A DNA stretch of 9,730 nucleotides from Actinomycetota bacterium (GCA_020029625.1 JAIBJP010000092.1:1-9730), one strand, 5' to 3'; counted from the first letter of the stretch, positions 1 to 6,388 are shown. The notes: generated by a model from the sequence alone, not told the origin. Numbers and translations: made by a program.

Positions 1-1
1 C

Positions 2-526
2 GACCCGGCGCCGGCGAACACCTTCGCGCACCTCGACGCCTTCATCGTCCTCTCGCGCTCCATCTCCGAGAAGGCGATCTACCCCGCGATCGACCCACTC
101 GATTCCTTCTCTCGCGCCCTCCAGCCCGGCATCGTCTCGGATGAGCACTACGAGACGGCGACTCGCGTGCAGGAGATTCTCCAGCGCTACAAGGACCTCC
201 AGGACATCATCGCCATCCTGGGCATGGACGAGCTTTCGGACGAGGACAAGGTCATCGTCCAGCGGGCGCGCAAAATCGAGCGTTTCCTCTCCCAGCCCAT
301 GTTCGTCGCCGAAGCCTTCACGGGCCGCCCCGGAAAGTACGTCGAGGTCGACGACACCATCCGCGGCTTCGCCGAGATCCTCTCCGGCAAGCACGACGAT
401 CTCCCCGAGCAGGCCTTCTACATGGTCGGGACGATCGAGGAAGCCGTCGAACAGGCGAAGGGCATGTCGGGCGAAGAGGAGCAAGAGGAAGAAGCCGAGC
501 CGGAGTCAGAAGCCGAGGCGGCGTAA
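2..526 (+). CDS. atpD: F-type ATP synthase subunit beta, C-terminal part (5' truncated)
   Basis: This is the C-terminal 174 residues of the catalytic beta subunit of F1 ATP synthase, which makes ATP from ADP and phosphate at the cytoplasmic face of the membrane. The reading frame is open from base 2, and the start lies outside the window. The fragment opens with the family stretch around DPAPANTFAHLDA (fragment residues 1-13), followed by SRSISEKAIYPAIDPLDS (18-35), close to the usual LSR..GIYPAVDPLDS. The C-terminal helical domain has GMDELSDEDK (74-83), the DELSEED element that moves against gamma, and then the FLSQPMFVAEAFTG block (95-108). The end is a strongly acidic tail from about residue 157 (mostly E, with A, S and P), longer than in many homologues. 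The epsilon gene follows after 3 bases, so this is the end of an atp operon. The identification is secure. Confidence 0.97.
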   Translation, partial: DPAPANTFAHLDAFIVLSRSISEKAIYPAIDPLDSFSRALQPGIVSDEHYETATRVQEILQRYKDLQDIIAILGMDELSDEDKVIVQRARKIERFLSQPMFVAEAFTGRPGKYVEVDDTIRGFAEILSGKHDDLPEQAFYMVGTIEEAVEQAKGMSGEEEQEEEAEPESEAEAA

Positions 527-529
527 GCC

Positions 530-958
530 GTGGCCGCCACGGAGAACGGCCAGCGGACGTTCGACCTCTCGGTCGTCACGCCCGAGGGGACGGCCTTCGA
601 AGGCGAGGCGCAGATGCTGATCGTGCCCGGCGCAGCCGGAGAGATCGGCGTCCTTGCCCGCCACGCTCCCCTCGTGGCGATGCTGAAGGCGGGGGAGATC
701 AGGGTGCGCGCGCAGGGAGAATGGCAGTCCTTCGCCGCCGGGCCCGGCTACTTCAAGGTGCAGCAAGATCGCGCCATCGTTCTCGTCGACGACGCGGTGC
801 GTGCTGAGGAGATCGACGTCGAGCAGGCCCGGCGTGAGGTCGAGGAGGCGCGGGCCCTGCTCGAGCGAGCGGACGCCGGCGAGGAGGGAATCGACCGCTG
901 GCACGCCGAGCAGCGTCTCCGCCACGCCGAGAACAAGGTCGCCGTCGCCGGCAAGTGA
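530..958 (+). CDS. atpC: F-type ATP synthase subunit epsilon
   Basis: Epsilon subunit of F1, part of the central stalk with gamma. In this family it couples rotation and can inhibit ATP hydrolysis through its C-terminal helices. The 142-residue protein has the expected size and two-part fold. A beta-sandwich spans about residues 9-92, with VVTPEGTAFEGEAQMLIVPG (15-34) and GEIGVLARHAPLV (37-49) matching the conserved N-terminal domain. A charged helical hairpin spans about 93-138 (EIDVEQARREVEEARALLE and following). The start is GTG at 530, three bases after the atpD stop. No good Shine-Dalgarno sits at normal spacing, so translation is probably coupled to atpD. It is the last recognisable atp gene. 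The next gene is unrelated and more than 100 bases away. Confidence 0.95.
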   Translation: MAATENGQRTFDLSVVTPEGTAFEGEAQMLIVPGAAGEIGVLARHAPLVAMLKAGEIRVRAQGEWQSFAAGPGYFKVQQDRAIVLVDDAVRAEEIDVEQARREVEEARALLERADAGEEGIDRWHAEQRLRHAENKVAVAGK

Positions 959-974
959 CGAGCCGGTTACCCGC

Positions 975-994
975 GTCTTAAGAAGCTTTAAGAC
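975..994. repeat. 20-base inverted repeat (operator or hairpin candidate)
   Basis: GTCTTAA (975-981) and TTAAGAC (988-994) are perfect inverted arms separated by six bases (GAAGCT). The element lies 17 bases after the atpC stop and is AT-rich against a very GC-rich background. No T-run follows, so it is not a typical intrinsic terminator. It could be a repressor-binding site for the promoter region before the zinc-ribbon gene, or a 3'-end stabilising hairpin of the atp mRNA. Confidence 0.4.
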
Positions 995-1007
995 ATCGCG
1001 CCATCGC

Positions 1008-1037
1008 TTGTGCGTCCCCTTGAGGTCTCGCTAGCGT
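1008..1037 (+). promoter_or_regulatory. possible promoter before the zinc-ribbon gene
   Basis: TTGTGC (1008-1013) matches four of six bases of a TTGACA-type -35. Eighteen bases later TAGCGT (1032-1037) has the T-A....T pattern of an actinobacterial -10. This would start transcription around 1044, about 23 bases before the ATG at 1067. The matches are weak, and the -10 overlaps the 8-base palindrome CGCTAGCG (1029-1036). It is the best candidate I see in this gap. Confidence 0.25.
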
Positions 1038-1066
1038 GGACCTCGTAGTCGATCCCAAGGAGGCCG

Positions 1067-1198
1067 ATGATCTACACGCTCATCCGCTCGCTCGTGAAGC
1101 TCGAAAGCGGCCGCTACTGCCGCCGCTGTGGGGCGTCCATCTCGCCGCACGACGTCTTCGGCGTCGGCGAAGGGGTCTGCGCGGGTTGCAGGCAATAG
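1067..1198 (+). CDS. 43-residue zinc-ribbon protein
   Basis: A small protein with two cysteine pairs, YCRRCG (residues 17-22) and VCAGCR (37-42). The CxxC-x16-CxxC spacing is what a single zinc-binding ribbon needs. The first 16 residues (MIYTLIRSLVKLESGR) form a short hydrophobic-to-basic lead with no clear membrane segment. The start is the ATG at 1067, with a strong AAGGAGG ribosome-binding site at 1057-1063. The gap of three bases is short but in line with the 4-5 base gaps of the neighbouring MetE-family genes. No other start lies upstream in this frame. The gene sits alone between the atp operon and the methionine genes, closely followed by a terminator. I do not recognise a named family. 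It could bind nucleic acid or a protein partner. Alternatively the Cys codons near its end could make it a regulatory leader peptide for the sulfur genes downstream. That it is translated is likely; its function is unknown. Confidence 0.68.
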   Translation: MIYTLIRSLVKLESGRYCRRCGASISPHDVFGVGEGVCAGCRQ

Positions 1199-1222
1199 CG
1201 AGCCAGGAACACGCCGCTCGGT

Positions 1223-1254
1223 AAGCTCCCGTCTTCGCAGGACGGGAGTTTTTT
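1223..1254 (+). terminator. intrinsic terminator (or attenuator) upstream of the MetE-like pair
   Basis: CTCCCGTC (1226-1233) pairs perfectly with GACGGGAG (1241-1248) around a 7-base loop, and the stem can extend by G-T and A-T pairs from 1223-1225. Six Ts follow at 1249-1254. This is a textbook Rho-independent terminator reading rightward. It ends 17 bases before the next start codon, so it either ends the zinc-ribbon transcript or conditionally blocks entry into the methionine genes. A small hairpin, CGAGC (1199-1203) with GCTCG (1216-1220), lies just upstream. Confidence 0.85.
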
Positions 1255-1271
1255 CTTAAACGGAGGAATTG

Positions 1272-2177
1272 GTGGAGCTGAAGGCATACGCGCCAGGGAT
1301 CTATCCGCGCTCCGACGCGCTCGTGCAGGCTACGCGTGACCTCGACCGCGGCCGGGTCACGCAGGAGGAGGTCGACGGGCAGCTCGAACGAGATTTCCGC
1401 GAGCTCGTGACCGTCCAGGAACAGTCGGGGCTTGCGCTCCTCTCCGACGGGATGCTCGCGTGGCAGGATCCCTTCAGGCCGCTTGCTGACCGCTCCGACG
1501 GCCTTGATGCTCGACCGCTGACCCGCTTTCTCGACACGAACACGTTCTACCGGGCGATCCTCGTCGAGGGCGAGCCGCGCTTGCGAGAGCCGGTGCCGGC
1601 CCCGAATCTCCCCGCGGGGAAGTGGCTCGCCACGTTGCCCTCGCCGCGCGCCTTCGCGCGGGCCACGGGAGGGGAGGCATCTTCCCAAGCGCTCGCTGCG
1701 AACGTCCTCGCGCCCCAGATCGAGGCCTATGCGCAGGCCGGCTGTGCCCTCGTCGTCCTCGCAGACCCCTTCCTGGCCCGGGAAGGAGGCGTCCAGGAGC
1801 TGCTCTCCTCGCTGGGCGAGCTTCCGCAGCAGACTCCGCTCGCGCTGCAGCTCCCGTTCGGTGATGCGAAGCCGGTTCTGGCCCAGCTGGTTGAGGCCCC
1901 TGTCGCCGCGATCGGGGTCGACTTCTATGCGACGAGCGTGGACTCCGTCCCGGAGGAGTATCCGAAGGAAATCATGGCGGGCGTGATCGACTCGCGCAGC
2001 TCAGCGCTCGAGAGCCCGACGGAGATCGCCGGCTTCGTCGAGCAGCTTGCCAAGCGCAAGCCGGCAGGGTTGTCGCTGAGCGTGAATGGCGACCTCCAGT
2101 TCGTCCCGGAGCCGATTGCCCGCGAGAAGATCGCGCGCCTCGGCCGTTCCCAGACCGCTCTCCAGGAGGCAGTATGA
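1272..2177 (+). CDS. MetE N-terminal-domain-like protein (partner barrel lacking zinc ligands)
   Basis: A 301-residue protein of the cobalamin-independent methionine synthase superfamily. YPR (11-13), the helix with RGRVTQEEVDGQ (26-37), LLSDGMLAWQDPF (56-68) and RFLDTNTFYRAI (85-96) resemble the N-terminal barrel of long MetE, where the equivalent WFDTNYHY stretch occurs. It has a single cysteine (C158) and no H-x-C pair. Where the core barrel has IDEP it reads LADP (163-166), so it should not bind the catalytic zinc. The start is GTG at 1272: GGAGG at 1262-1266 is five bases away, whereas the in-frame TTG at 1269 is only two bases from it. The stop overlaps the next ATG (ATGA), implying coupled synthesis with the catalytic partner. 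By analogy with long MetE, it probably forms part of a two-subunit synthase, perhaps helping to bind the methyl donor. That role is inferred. A separate MetE-like enzyme is the alternative. Confidence 0.78.
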   Translation: MELKAYAPGIYPRSDALVQATRDLDRGRVTQEEVDGQLERDFRELVTVQEQSGLALLSDGMLAWQDPFRPLADRSDGLDARPLTRFLDTNTFYRAILVEGEPRLREPVPAPNLPAGKWLATLPSPRAFARATGGEASSQALAANVLAPQIEAYAQAGCALVVLADPFLAREGGVQELLSSLGELPQQTPLALQLPFGDAKPVLAQLVEAPVAAIGVDFYATSVDSVPEEYPKEIMAGVIDSRSSALESPTEIAGFVEQLAKRKPAGLSLSVNGDLQFVPEPIAREKIARLGRSQTALQEAV

Positions 2178-3349
2178 GCGACGTTCGTTTCCCGACCCGC
2201 GAGATCGGCAGCCTCGGCAAGCCGTCCTGGCGCGTGAAGACATTCGCCGGCCGGCCGCTCGAGGAGGGCGACATTGCGCAGGCGGAGCAGTGGGGTAAGC
2301 GACTGGAAGTCGAAGGGTACGAGCAGCTCGTGGAAATCCTTCGTCGCGGAAAGTTCGACGAGGGAGAACTTTCCGCGATTGACGACTGGGCGGCGATCTA
2401 CGCGCTTCGGCTCCTGGAGAGAGCCGGCCTGGACGTTGTCTACGACGGCGAGCAGAGGCGCAGCGAGATGTACGACCATGTGGCCGCTTTCGCCCGCGGT
2501 TTCGAGCCGCGGGGAACCGTCCGCTCCTTCGACAACAAGTACGACGTGAAGGCGGCGATCGTCGAGCCGCCGTCGGTGGAGGGGCCGCAGGACGTCGAGG
2601 AGTTCGAGTTCGTTCGGGCCCACACCGACCGCGTCGTCAAGGTGCCGCTGACGGGTGCGTACACGATGGAGGATTGGTCGTACGACGAGCACTACGCGCA
2701 CGAGGGCGCCCTGGGGGGCTCCGCGGAGCGCCGCTACGAGGCCCGCCGTCGTTTCGTCTCCGACGTGGCCACGAACGTGATCCTCCCGAACGTCCAGGGA
2801 CTCGTGGAGGCAGGCGCTGAATGGATTCAGATCGACGAGCCCGCCGCGACGACGAAGCCGGACGAGGTACCGCTCGTCGTCGAGGGTTTCAACGAGGCCA
2901 CGCGTGGGGTCGAGGCCAGAAAGAGCATGCACATCTGCTTCTCGGACTACAGCGCCCTCTGGCCGGCTGTCCTCGAGCTCGACGACTGCCTCGAGCTCCA
3001 GCTCGAGTTCGCGAACCGCGATTCACGCGAGCTGGGGACGCGCGACGACGACCGCCCGGGCTACGCCGAGACGCTTCGCCTCTTCAAGGAGCACGGCTAT
3101 CCGAATGTCGGCCTGGGCGTGCTCGACATTCACTCCGACTTCGTCGAGCCGGCGGAGCTCGTCCGGGACCGGATCCTCTACGCCGTCGACGTGCTCCGCG
3201 ATCCGGAGCGCATCCAGGTGAACCCCGACTGCGGCCTGCGCACGCGGAGCTGGGACGTCGTCTACGAGAAGCTCGCGAACATGGTGCAGGGCACGCGACT
3301 AGCCGAAGAGGTCCTCAACCGGTCGTCCGCCGTCGCGGGCGGCATCTAA
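2174..3349 (+). CDS. metE: methionine synthase, cobalamin-independent (core MetE) catalytic subunit
   Basis: A 391-residue core-MetE protein, about half the length of classical MetE (roughly 750). In this family the core barrel holds the zinc that activates the homocysteine thiol for methylation to methionine. All expected ligands are visible: H253 and C255 in MHICFSDY, E278 in LELQLEFANRD, and C353 in NPDCGLRTR. Other family blocks are IGSLGKP (11-17), GLDVVYDGEQRR (85-96), QIDEPA (219-224) and GLGVLDIHS (313-321). The start is ATG at 2174, with AGGAGG at 2164-2169, overlapping the stop of the MetE-N-like gene by four bases. Core-MetE proteins in some archaea and anaerobes use donors other than methyltetrahydrofolate. 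Here the adjacent N-terminal-like gene suggests a split form of classical MetE, but the donor cannot be read from sequence. The catalytic role is well supported; the exact donor is not. Confidence 0.85.
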   Translation: MSDVRFPTREIGSLGKPSWRVKTFAGRPLEEGDIAQAEQWGKRLEVEGYEQLVEILRRGKFDEGELSAIDDWAAIYALRLLERAGLDVVYDGEQRRSEMYDHVAAFARGFEPRGTVRSFDNKYDVKAAIVEPPSVEGPQDVEEFEFVRAHTDRVVKVPLTGAYTMEDWSYDEHYAHEGALGGSAERRYEARRRFVSDVATNVILPNVQGLVEAGAEWIQIDEPAATTKPDEVPLVVEGFNEATRGVEARKSMHICFSDYSALWPAVLELDDCLELQLEFANRDSRELGTRDDDRPGYAETLRLFKEHGYPNVGLGVLDIHSDFVEPAELVRDRILYAVDVLRDPERIQVNPDCGLRTRSWDVVYEKLANMVQGTRLAEEVLNRSSAVAGGI

Positions 3350-3375
3350 CCTCCAGCTTCCTCCGAAGGAGAGAG

Positions 3376-4428
3376 CTGGACCAGAATTTCGGCAAGAGCG
3401 CACCCTTCAGCCTGGGGGTCGAGGAAGAGTTCCAGATCCTGAACCGGGAGAGCTACGAGCTCGTCTCGCGGATCGACGAGATTCTTCTGGCCTTCGAGGG
3501 GGATGAGAAGGAGAAGCGGGTCAAGGCTGAGCTCCTCCAGCGTCGACACCTGCGTGACGTGGTGGATGAGACGGATGCGCTGATCGCGTCCGCGGGGACG
3601 CATCCGTTCTCTCGCTACGAGCACCAGGAGGTCACGGACCGACCCCGCTACCTCGATTTGATCGAGTCCATGCGCTGGGTGGCCGAGCGCGAGCTCATCT
3701 TCGGGCTGCACATCCACGTGGGGCTGGCCTCGCCGGACAAGGCGATCGCGTGCTCGAACGCGCTCAGGACTTACCTTCCCGAGCTCCTGGCGCTGTCGAC
3801 GAACTCGCCCTTCTGGCAGGGCCGGGCGACGGGGCTCGCTTCCACGCGGGTCAAGGTCTTCGAGCCGTTCCCGCGTGCCGGCCTCCCGCCTGCGTTGGCG
3901 TCGTACGAGGAGTTCGAGCTGCTCGTCGAGCGCGGGATCAAGACGAATTCCTTCGAGGACTACACGTACATCTGGTGGGACCTGCGGCCGCATCCCCGCC
4001 TCGGGACGATCGAAGTGCGTGTCTGCGACGCCCAGACCCGGATCGAGTCCGTGGCGGCGATCGCGGCACTCGTGCAGAGTCTCGTCGCCACCTTCGCGGC
4101 GGCCTTCGACCGGGGCGAGAACCTTCCCATCGAGCCGATCACGCTCGTGGCCGAGAACAAGTGGCGCGCTGCCCGGGACGGCCTCAACGCCAAGCTGATC
4201 GATCTCGCGACGGATACCGAGCGCTCGGCGCCCGAGGCCGTGCGCGCGCTGGTCGAGTACGGCCGCCCCGCCGCCCGGGAGCTCGGCTGTGAGCGGGAGC
4301 TCGACGAGATCGAGCCCCTGCTTGCTCGCGGAAGCGGCGCCGACGAGCAGCTCCGGATCTACCAGGAGACCGAGAGCCTCCTCGCGGTTGCGAAGTGGCT
4401 GAACGAGGAAACCGTGAGGACGCTCTAG
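3376..4428 (+). CDS. ybdK: YbdK-type carboxylate-amine ligase (glutamate-cysteine ligase 2 family), CTG start, internally shortened
   Basis: Member of the glutamate-cysteine ligase type 2 (YbdK) family, which joins an acidic amino acid to an amine, classically glutamate to cysteine, with ATP. Visible motifs: FSLGVEEEF (11-19), AGTHPFSRYE (73-82), GLHIHVG (110-116), NSPFWQG (143-149), WWDLRPHPRLGTIEVRVCD (200-218) and AENKWRAARDGL (259-270). No ATG, GTG or TTG lies between the upstream stop and the first motif. CTG at 3376 has AAGGAG at 3366-3371 four bases away and gives a family-like N-terminus (MDQNFGKSAPFSLG), so I take CTG as the start; 350 residues result. Between VKAELLQ (49-55) and AGTHPF (73-78) the protein is about 23 residues shorter than E. 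coli YbdK. It lacks the S..E..T..C strand, whose glutamate belongs to the active-site region. The frame is intact and codon use normal, so this may be a real deletion, an inactive paralogue or an assembly error. The family is sure; the activity is doubtful. Confidence 0.82.
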   Translation: MDQNFGKSAPFSLGVEEEFQILNRESYELVSRIDEILLAFEGDEKEKRVKAELLQRRHLRDVVDETDALIASAGTHPFSRYEHQEVTDRPRYLDLIESMRWVAERELIFGLHIHVGLASPDKAIACSNALRTYLPELLALSTNSPFWQGRATGLASTRVKVFEPFPRAGLPPALASYEEFELLVERGIKTNSFEDYTYIWWDLRPHPRLGTIEVRVCDAQTRIESVAAIAALVQSLVATFAAAFDRGENLPIEPITLVAENKWRAARDGLNAKLIDLATDTERSAPEAVRALVEYGRPAARELGCERELDEIEPLLARGSGADEQLRIYQETESLLAVAKWLNEETVRTL

Positions 4429-4464
4429 GCCGCTCGACCGCCGCGGGCTTGGTTATCCTCCCCT

Positions 4465-4485
4465 AGTCGCCGCTCGGCGACTTTT
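4465..4485 (+). terminator. short hairpin with T-run, probable weak terminator
   Basis: AGTCGCC (4465-4471) and GGCGACT (4476-4482) form a perfect 7-bp stem with a 4-base loop, followed by a run ending at 4485 (TTTT including the last stem base). It lies 36 bases after the YbdK-like stop, so it plausibly ends the methionine/ligase transcript. It also lies only four bases before an ATG at 4489, so it could instead be a 5'-leader hairpin of the LCP gene. Confidence 0.5.
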
Positions 4486-4488
4486 CGT

Positions 4489-6381
4489 ATGCGAACGACG
4501 CTCAAGCGAGGCACGGGACGGGTTGGAGAGAACGGGCACGGAACGATGCCCATCACCTCCCGGACGCCCGTCACGCGCTACCGCGCCCAACGCCGGGGGC
4601 CCCTCCGTCTCATCGGCAAGATTCTCCTCTGGGCGTTCATCGTCCTCCTCGTGGCGGCAGGGGCGCTCGCCGGCGGCGCCTGGCTCTTCATCAACCAGAG
4701 CGTCTCCGCGGTGCGCGCGCACTCTCGCGAGGTGAAGGAGGCACAGGACGAGCTGGCCGTGGCGAAGCCGCACGAGCCCACCGTCGCGCTCGTCCTCGGG
4801 TACGACCGGCGCACGCATGGCGTGGACGCCGGCGGTGGCTCTCGCTCGGACACCCTCATGCTCATCCGGGCCGACCCGGACAAGAAAGTGATCTCGATGC
4901 TCTCGTTTCCCCGCGACCTGGTAGTCGACATCGCCGCGTGCCGAGGAACCGGGGCGTTCCGCGGCCGGATCAACGAGGCCTACACGTACTGCGGCCCGAA
5001 GGGCGCCCTGAAGACGGTCAAGGACCTGACGCACGTCCCCATCAACTACATCGTCACCGTCAACTTCCAGGGCTTCACGAAGATCGTGGACAAGCTTGGT
5101 GGTGTCTACATGGACGTCGACCACCGCTATCTGAATGACAACTCGAGCGGCGGGCCCACCTACGCCACGATCGACGTGCGCCCGGGCTACCAGCGCCTGA
5201 ACGGCAGGAACGCGCTCGACTTCGTTCGCTTCCGCCACACCGACTCGGACCTCTACCGCGTTGCCCGTCAGCAACAGTTCGTGAAGGCGATGAAGCAGCA
5301 GGTGTCGGGGTTCTGGTCGCTCTCGAAGATCCCCGGGATCGTGAACACGATCACCGACAACGTGGAGGTGGGTGTCGGGGGCGGCAAGACGCTCGACGTC
5401 GGGACGCTCTACAGCTACGCGAAGCTCGTTTATGGGCTCCCGTCAGGAAACTTCCAGCAGGTGCAGATCCAAGGAATCACGGGCTACAACGAGCTCGCCG
5501 CCCCCGAGTCGTCTGTCAACGACGCGGTCGATGCCTTCCTCAGCCCGGACGTGAAGGCGCCAGAGAAGGCGGCCACCGCCGCGCTCGGTCGCAAGCCGAA
5601 GCGCGACACCGGGCCGCCGCCGTCCGAGGTCACGATCGAGGTCTTCAACGGGAACGGGATCGCGGGTGCGGCGGATGACGCCGCCTACCGCCTCTCTCAG
5701 CGCGGCTACCGGGTCGTGAACAGCGGGAACGCCGACAACTTCAAGTACTTCGAGTCGAAGATCTTCTACGACCCGGCGAGTCCCGACGGCCAGGCCGCTG
5801 CGAAGCACCTCGCGGATCTCTTCGGCGACGCGCAGGCTCTCCCCGTGGCGACCGGCGTAACGCTGACGACCATGCTTCGCGTCGTCGTGGGCCAGACGTT
5901 CCACGGGACGCTCTCTCCCGTCCCTCGGGACGAGACGCCCCAGCACAGCCCGCCCGCGATCACGAAGGACTCGACGAGCGCCGAGCCGTACGTGCGCGCT
6001 GCCAGGCGAAAGGTCGACTTCGACCTCATGCTGCCGACCGTCAGGGAACAGAACTCCTCACTCGACACTGTTCTGCCCGGTCGGGCCTACAAGGTCAGCG
6101 GACATTCCGCCTTCCGGCTCACGTACCGCACGGCGGGCAACGAGTACTGGGGCATCCAGGAGCTCGGCTGGGCGGACCCGCCGATCCTCGACGGAGCGAG
6201 CGTGACGCAGACGATCAAGGGACGCCAGTACTTCCTGTACTTCAGCGGCTCGAAGCTCCACCTCGTGGCGTTCCAGCAGAACGGCGCCTCCTACTGGGTG
6301 GTCAACACACTCCTCGACCGGCTCTCGAACGAGACGATGCTGGCGATCGCCAAGGGCCTGCGCCCGCTGGGCTCCAAGTAG
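4489..6381 (+). CDS. LytR-CpsA-Psr (LCP) family glycopolymer transferase with LytR_C and an extra C-terminal domain
   Basis: A membrane-anchored enzyme of the LCP family, which transfers lipid-linked glycopolymers to peptidoglycan outside the cell. It is 630 residues long. A basic cytoplasmic N-terminus is followed by one membrane helix (about 41-68, LIGKILLWAFIVLLVAAGAL onward). The LCP domain (about 98-285) has the pyrophosphate-lipid-binding arginines and acidic residues: GSRSDT (117-122), SFPRD (139-143), GRINEAY (159-165), the GLGGVYMDVD-like stretch at 203-211, and RFRHTDSDLYRVARQQQF (247-264). A LytR_C domain follows (380-468, EVFNGNGIAGAADDAAYRL). A further domain of about 130 residues (500-630) ends with YFLYFSGSKLHLVAF and YWVVNTLLDRLSNETMLAIA. 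It resembles DUF4367-like beta domains, but I am not certain. The start is ATG 4489, which has no Shine-Dalgarno. ATG 4546 (residue 20) is a real alternative and keeps the whole membrane helix. Ugd follows 21 bases later. Confidence 0.9.
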   Translation: MRTTLKRGTGRVGENGHGTMPITSRTPVTRYRAQRRGPLRLIGKILLWAFIVLLVAAGALAGGAWLFINQSVSAVRAHSREVKEAQDELAVAKPHEPTVALVLGYDRRTHGVDAGGGSRSDTLMLIRADPDKKVISMLSFPRDLVVDIAACRGTGAFRGRINEAYTYCGPKGALKTVKDLTHVPINYIVTVNFQGFTKIVDKLGGVYMDVDHRYLNDNSSGGPTYATIDVRPGYQRLNGRNALDFVRFRHTDSDLYRVARQQQFVKAMKQQVSGFWSLSKIPGIVNTITDNVEVGVGGGKTLDVGTLYSYAKLVYGLPSGNFQQVQIQGITGYNELAAPESSVNDAVDAFLSPDVKAPEKAATAALGRKPKRDTGPPPSEVTIEVFNGNGIAGAADDAAYRLSQRGYRVVNSGNADNFKYFESKIFYDPASPDGQAAAKHLADLFGDAQALPVATGVTLTTMLRVVVGQTFHGTLSPVPRDETPQHSPPAITKDSTSAEPYVRAARRKVDFDLMLPTVREQNSSLDTVLPGRAYKVSGHSAFRLTYRTAGNEYWGIQELGWADPPILDGASVTQTIKGRQYFLYFSGSKLHLVAFQQNGASYWVVNTLLDRLSNETMLAIAKGLRPLGSK

Positions 6382-6388
6382 CCGTTAT

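Noticed and set aside
141..620. 159-codon + strand frame rich in S and R
   Set aside because: It is an out-of-frame reading of the atpD/atpC junction with low-complexity content.
1036..1224. 62-codon + strand frame from GTG 1036
   Set aside because: It has no ribosome-binding site and an Arg/Leu-rich product, and it overlaps the zinc-ribbon gene, which has both a strong AAGGAGG and CxxC pairs.
959..1271. Known SAM, SAH or cobalamin riboswitch before the methionine genes
   Set aside because: I could not find the conserved cores of these classes by eye. Only a small hairpin and a terminator are supported, and a covariance search would decide.
1925..2932. 335-codon open frame on the minus strand
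   Set aside because: It lies opposite both MetE-family genes, whose motifs are clear. The translation is rich in R, L, V and D with no recognisable domain, as expected for the complement of high-GC codons.
2821..3375. Long upstream extension of the YbdK-like frame into the metE gene
   Set aside because: The extension is Arg-rich out-of-frame metE sequence. The conserved protein begins just before GVEEE.
3376..4428. Calling the YbdK-like gene a pseudogene
   Set aside because: The frame is intact to a normal C-terminus, with a ribosome-binding site and most motifs, so the deletion alone does not prove loss of function.
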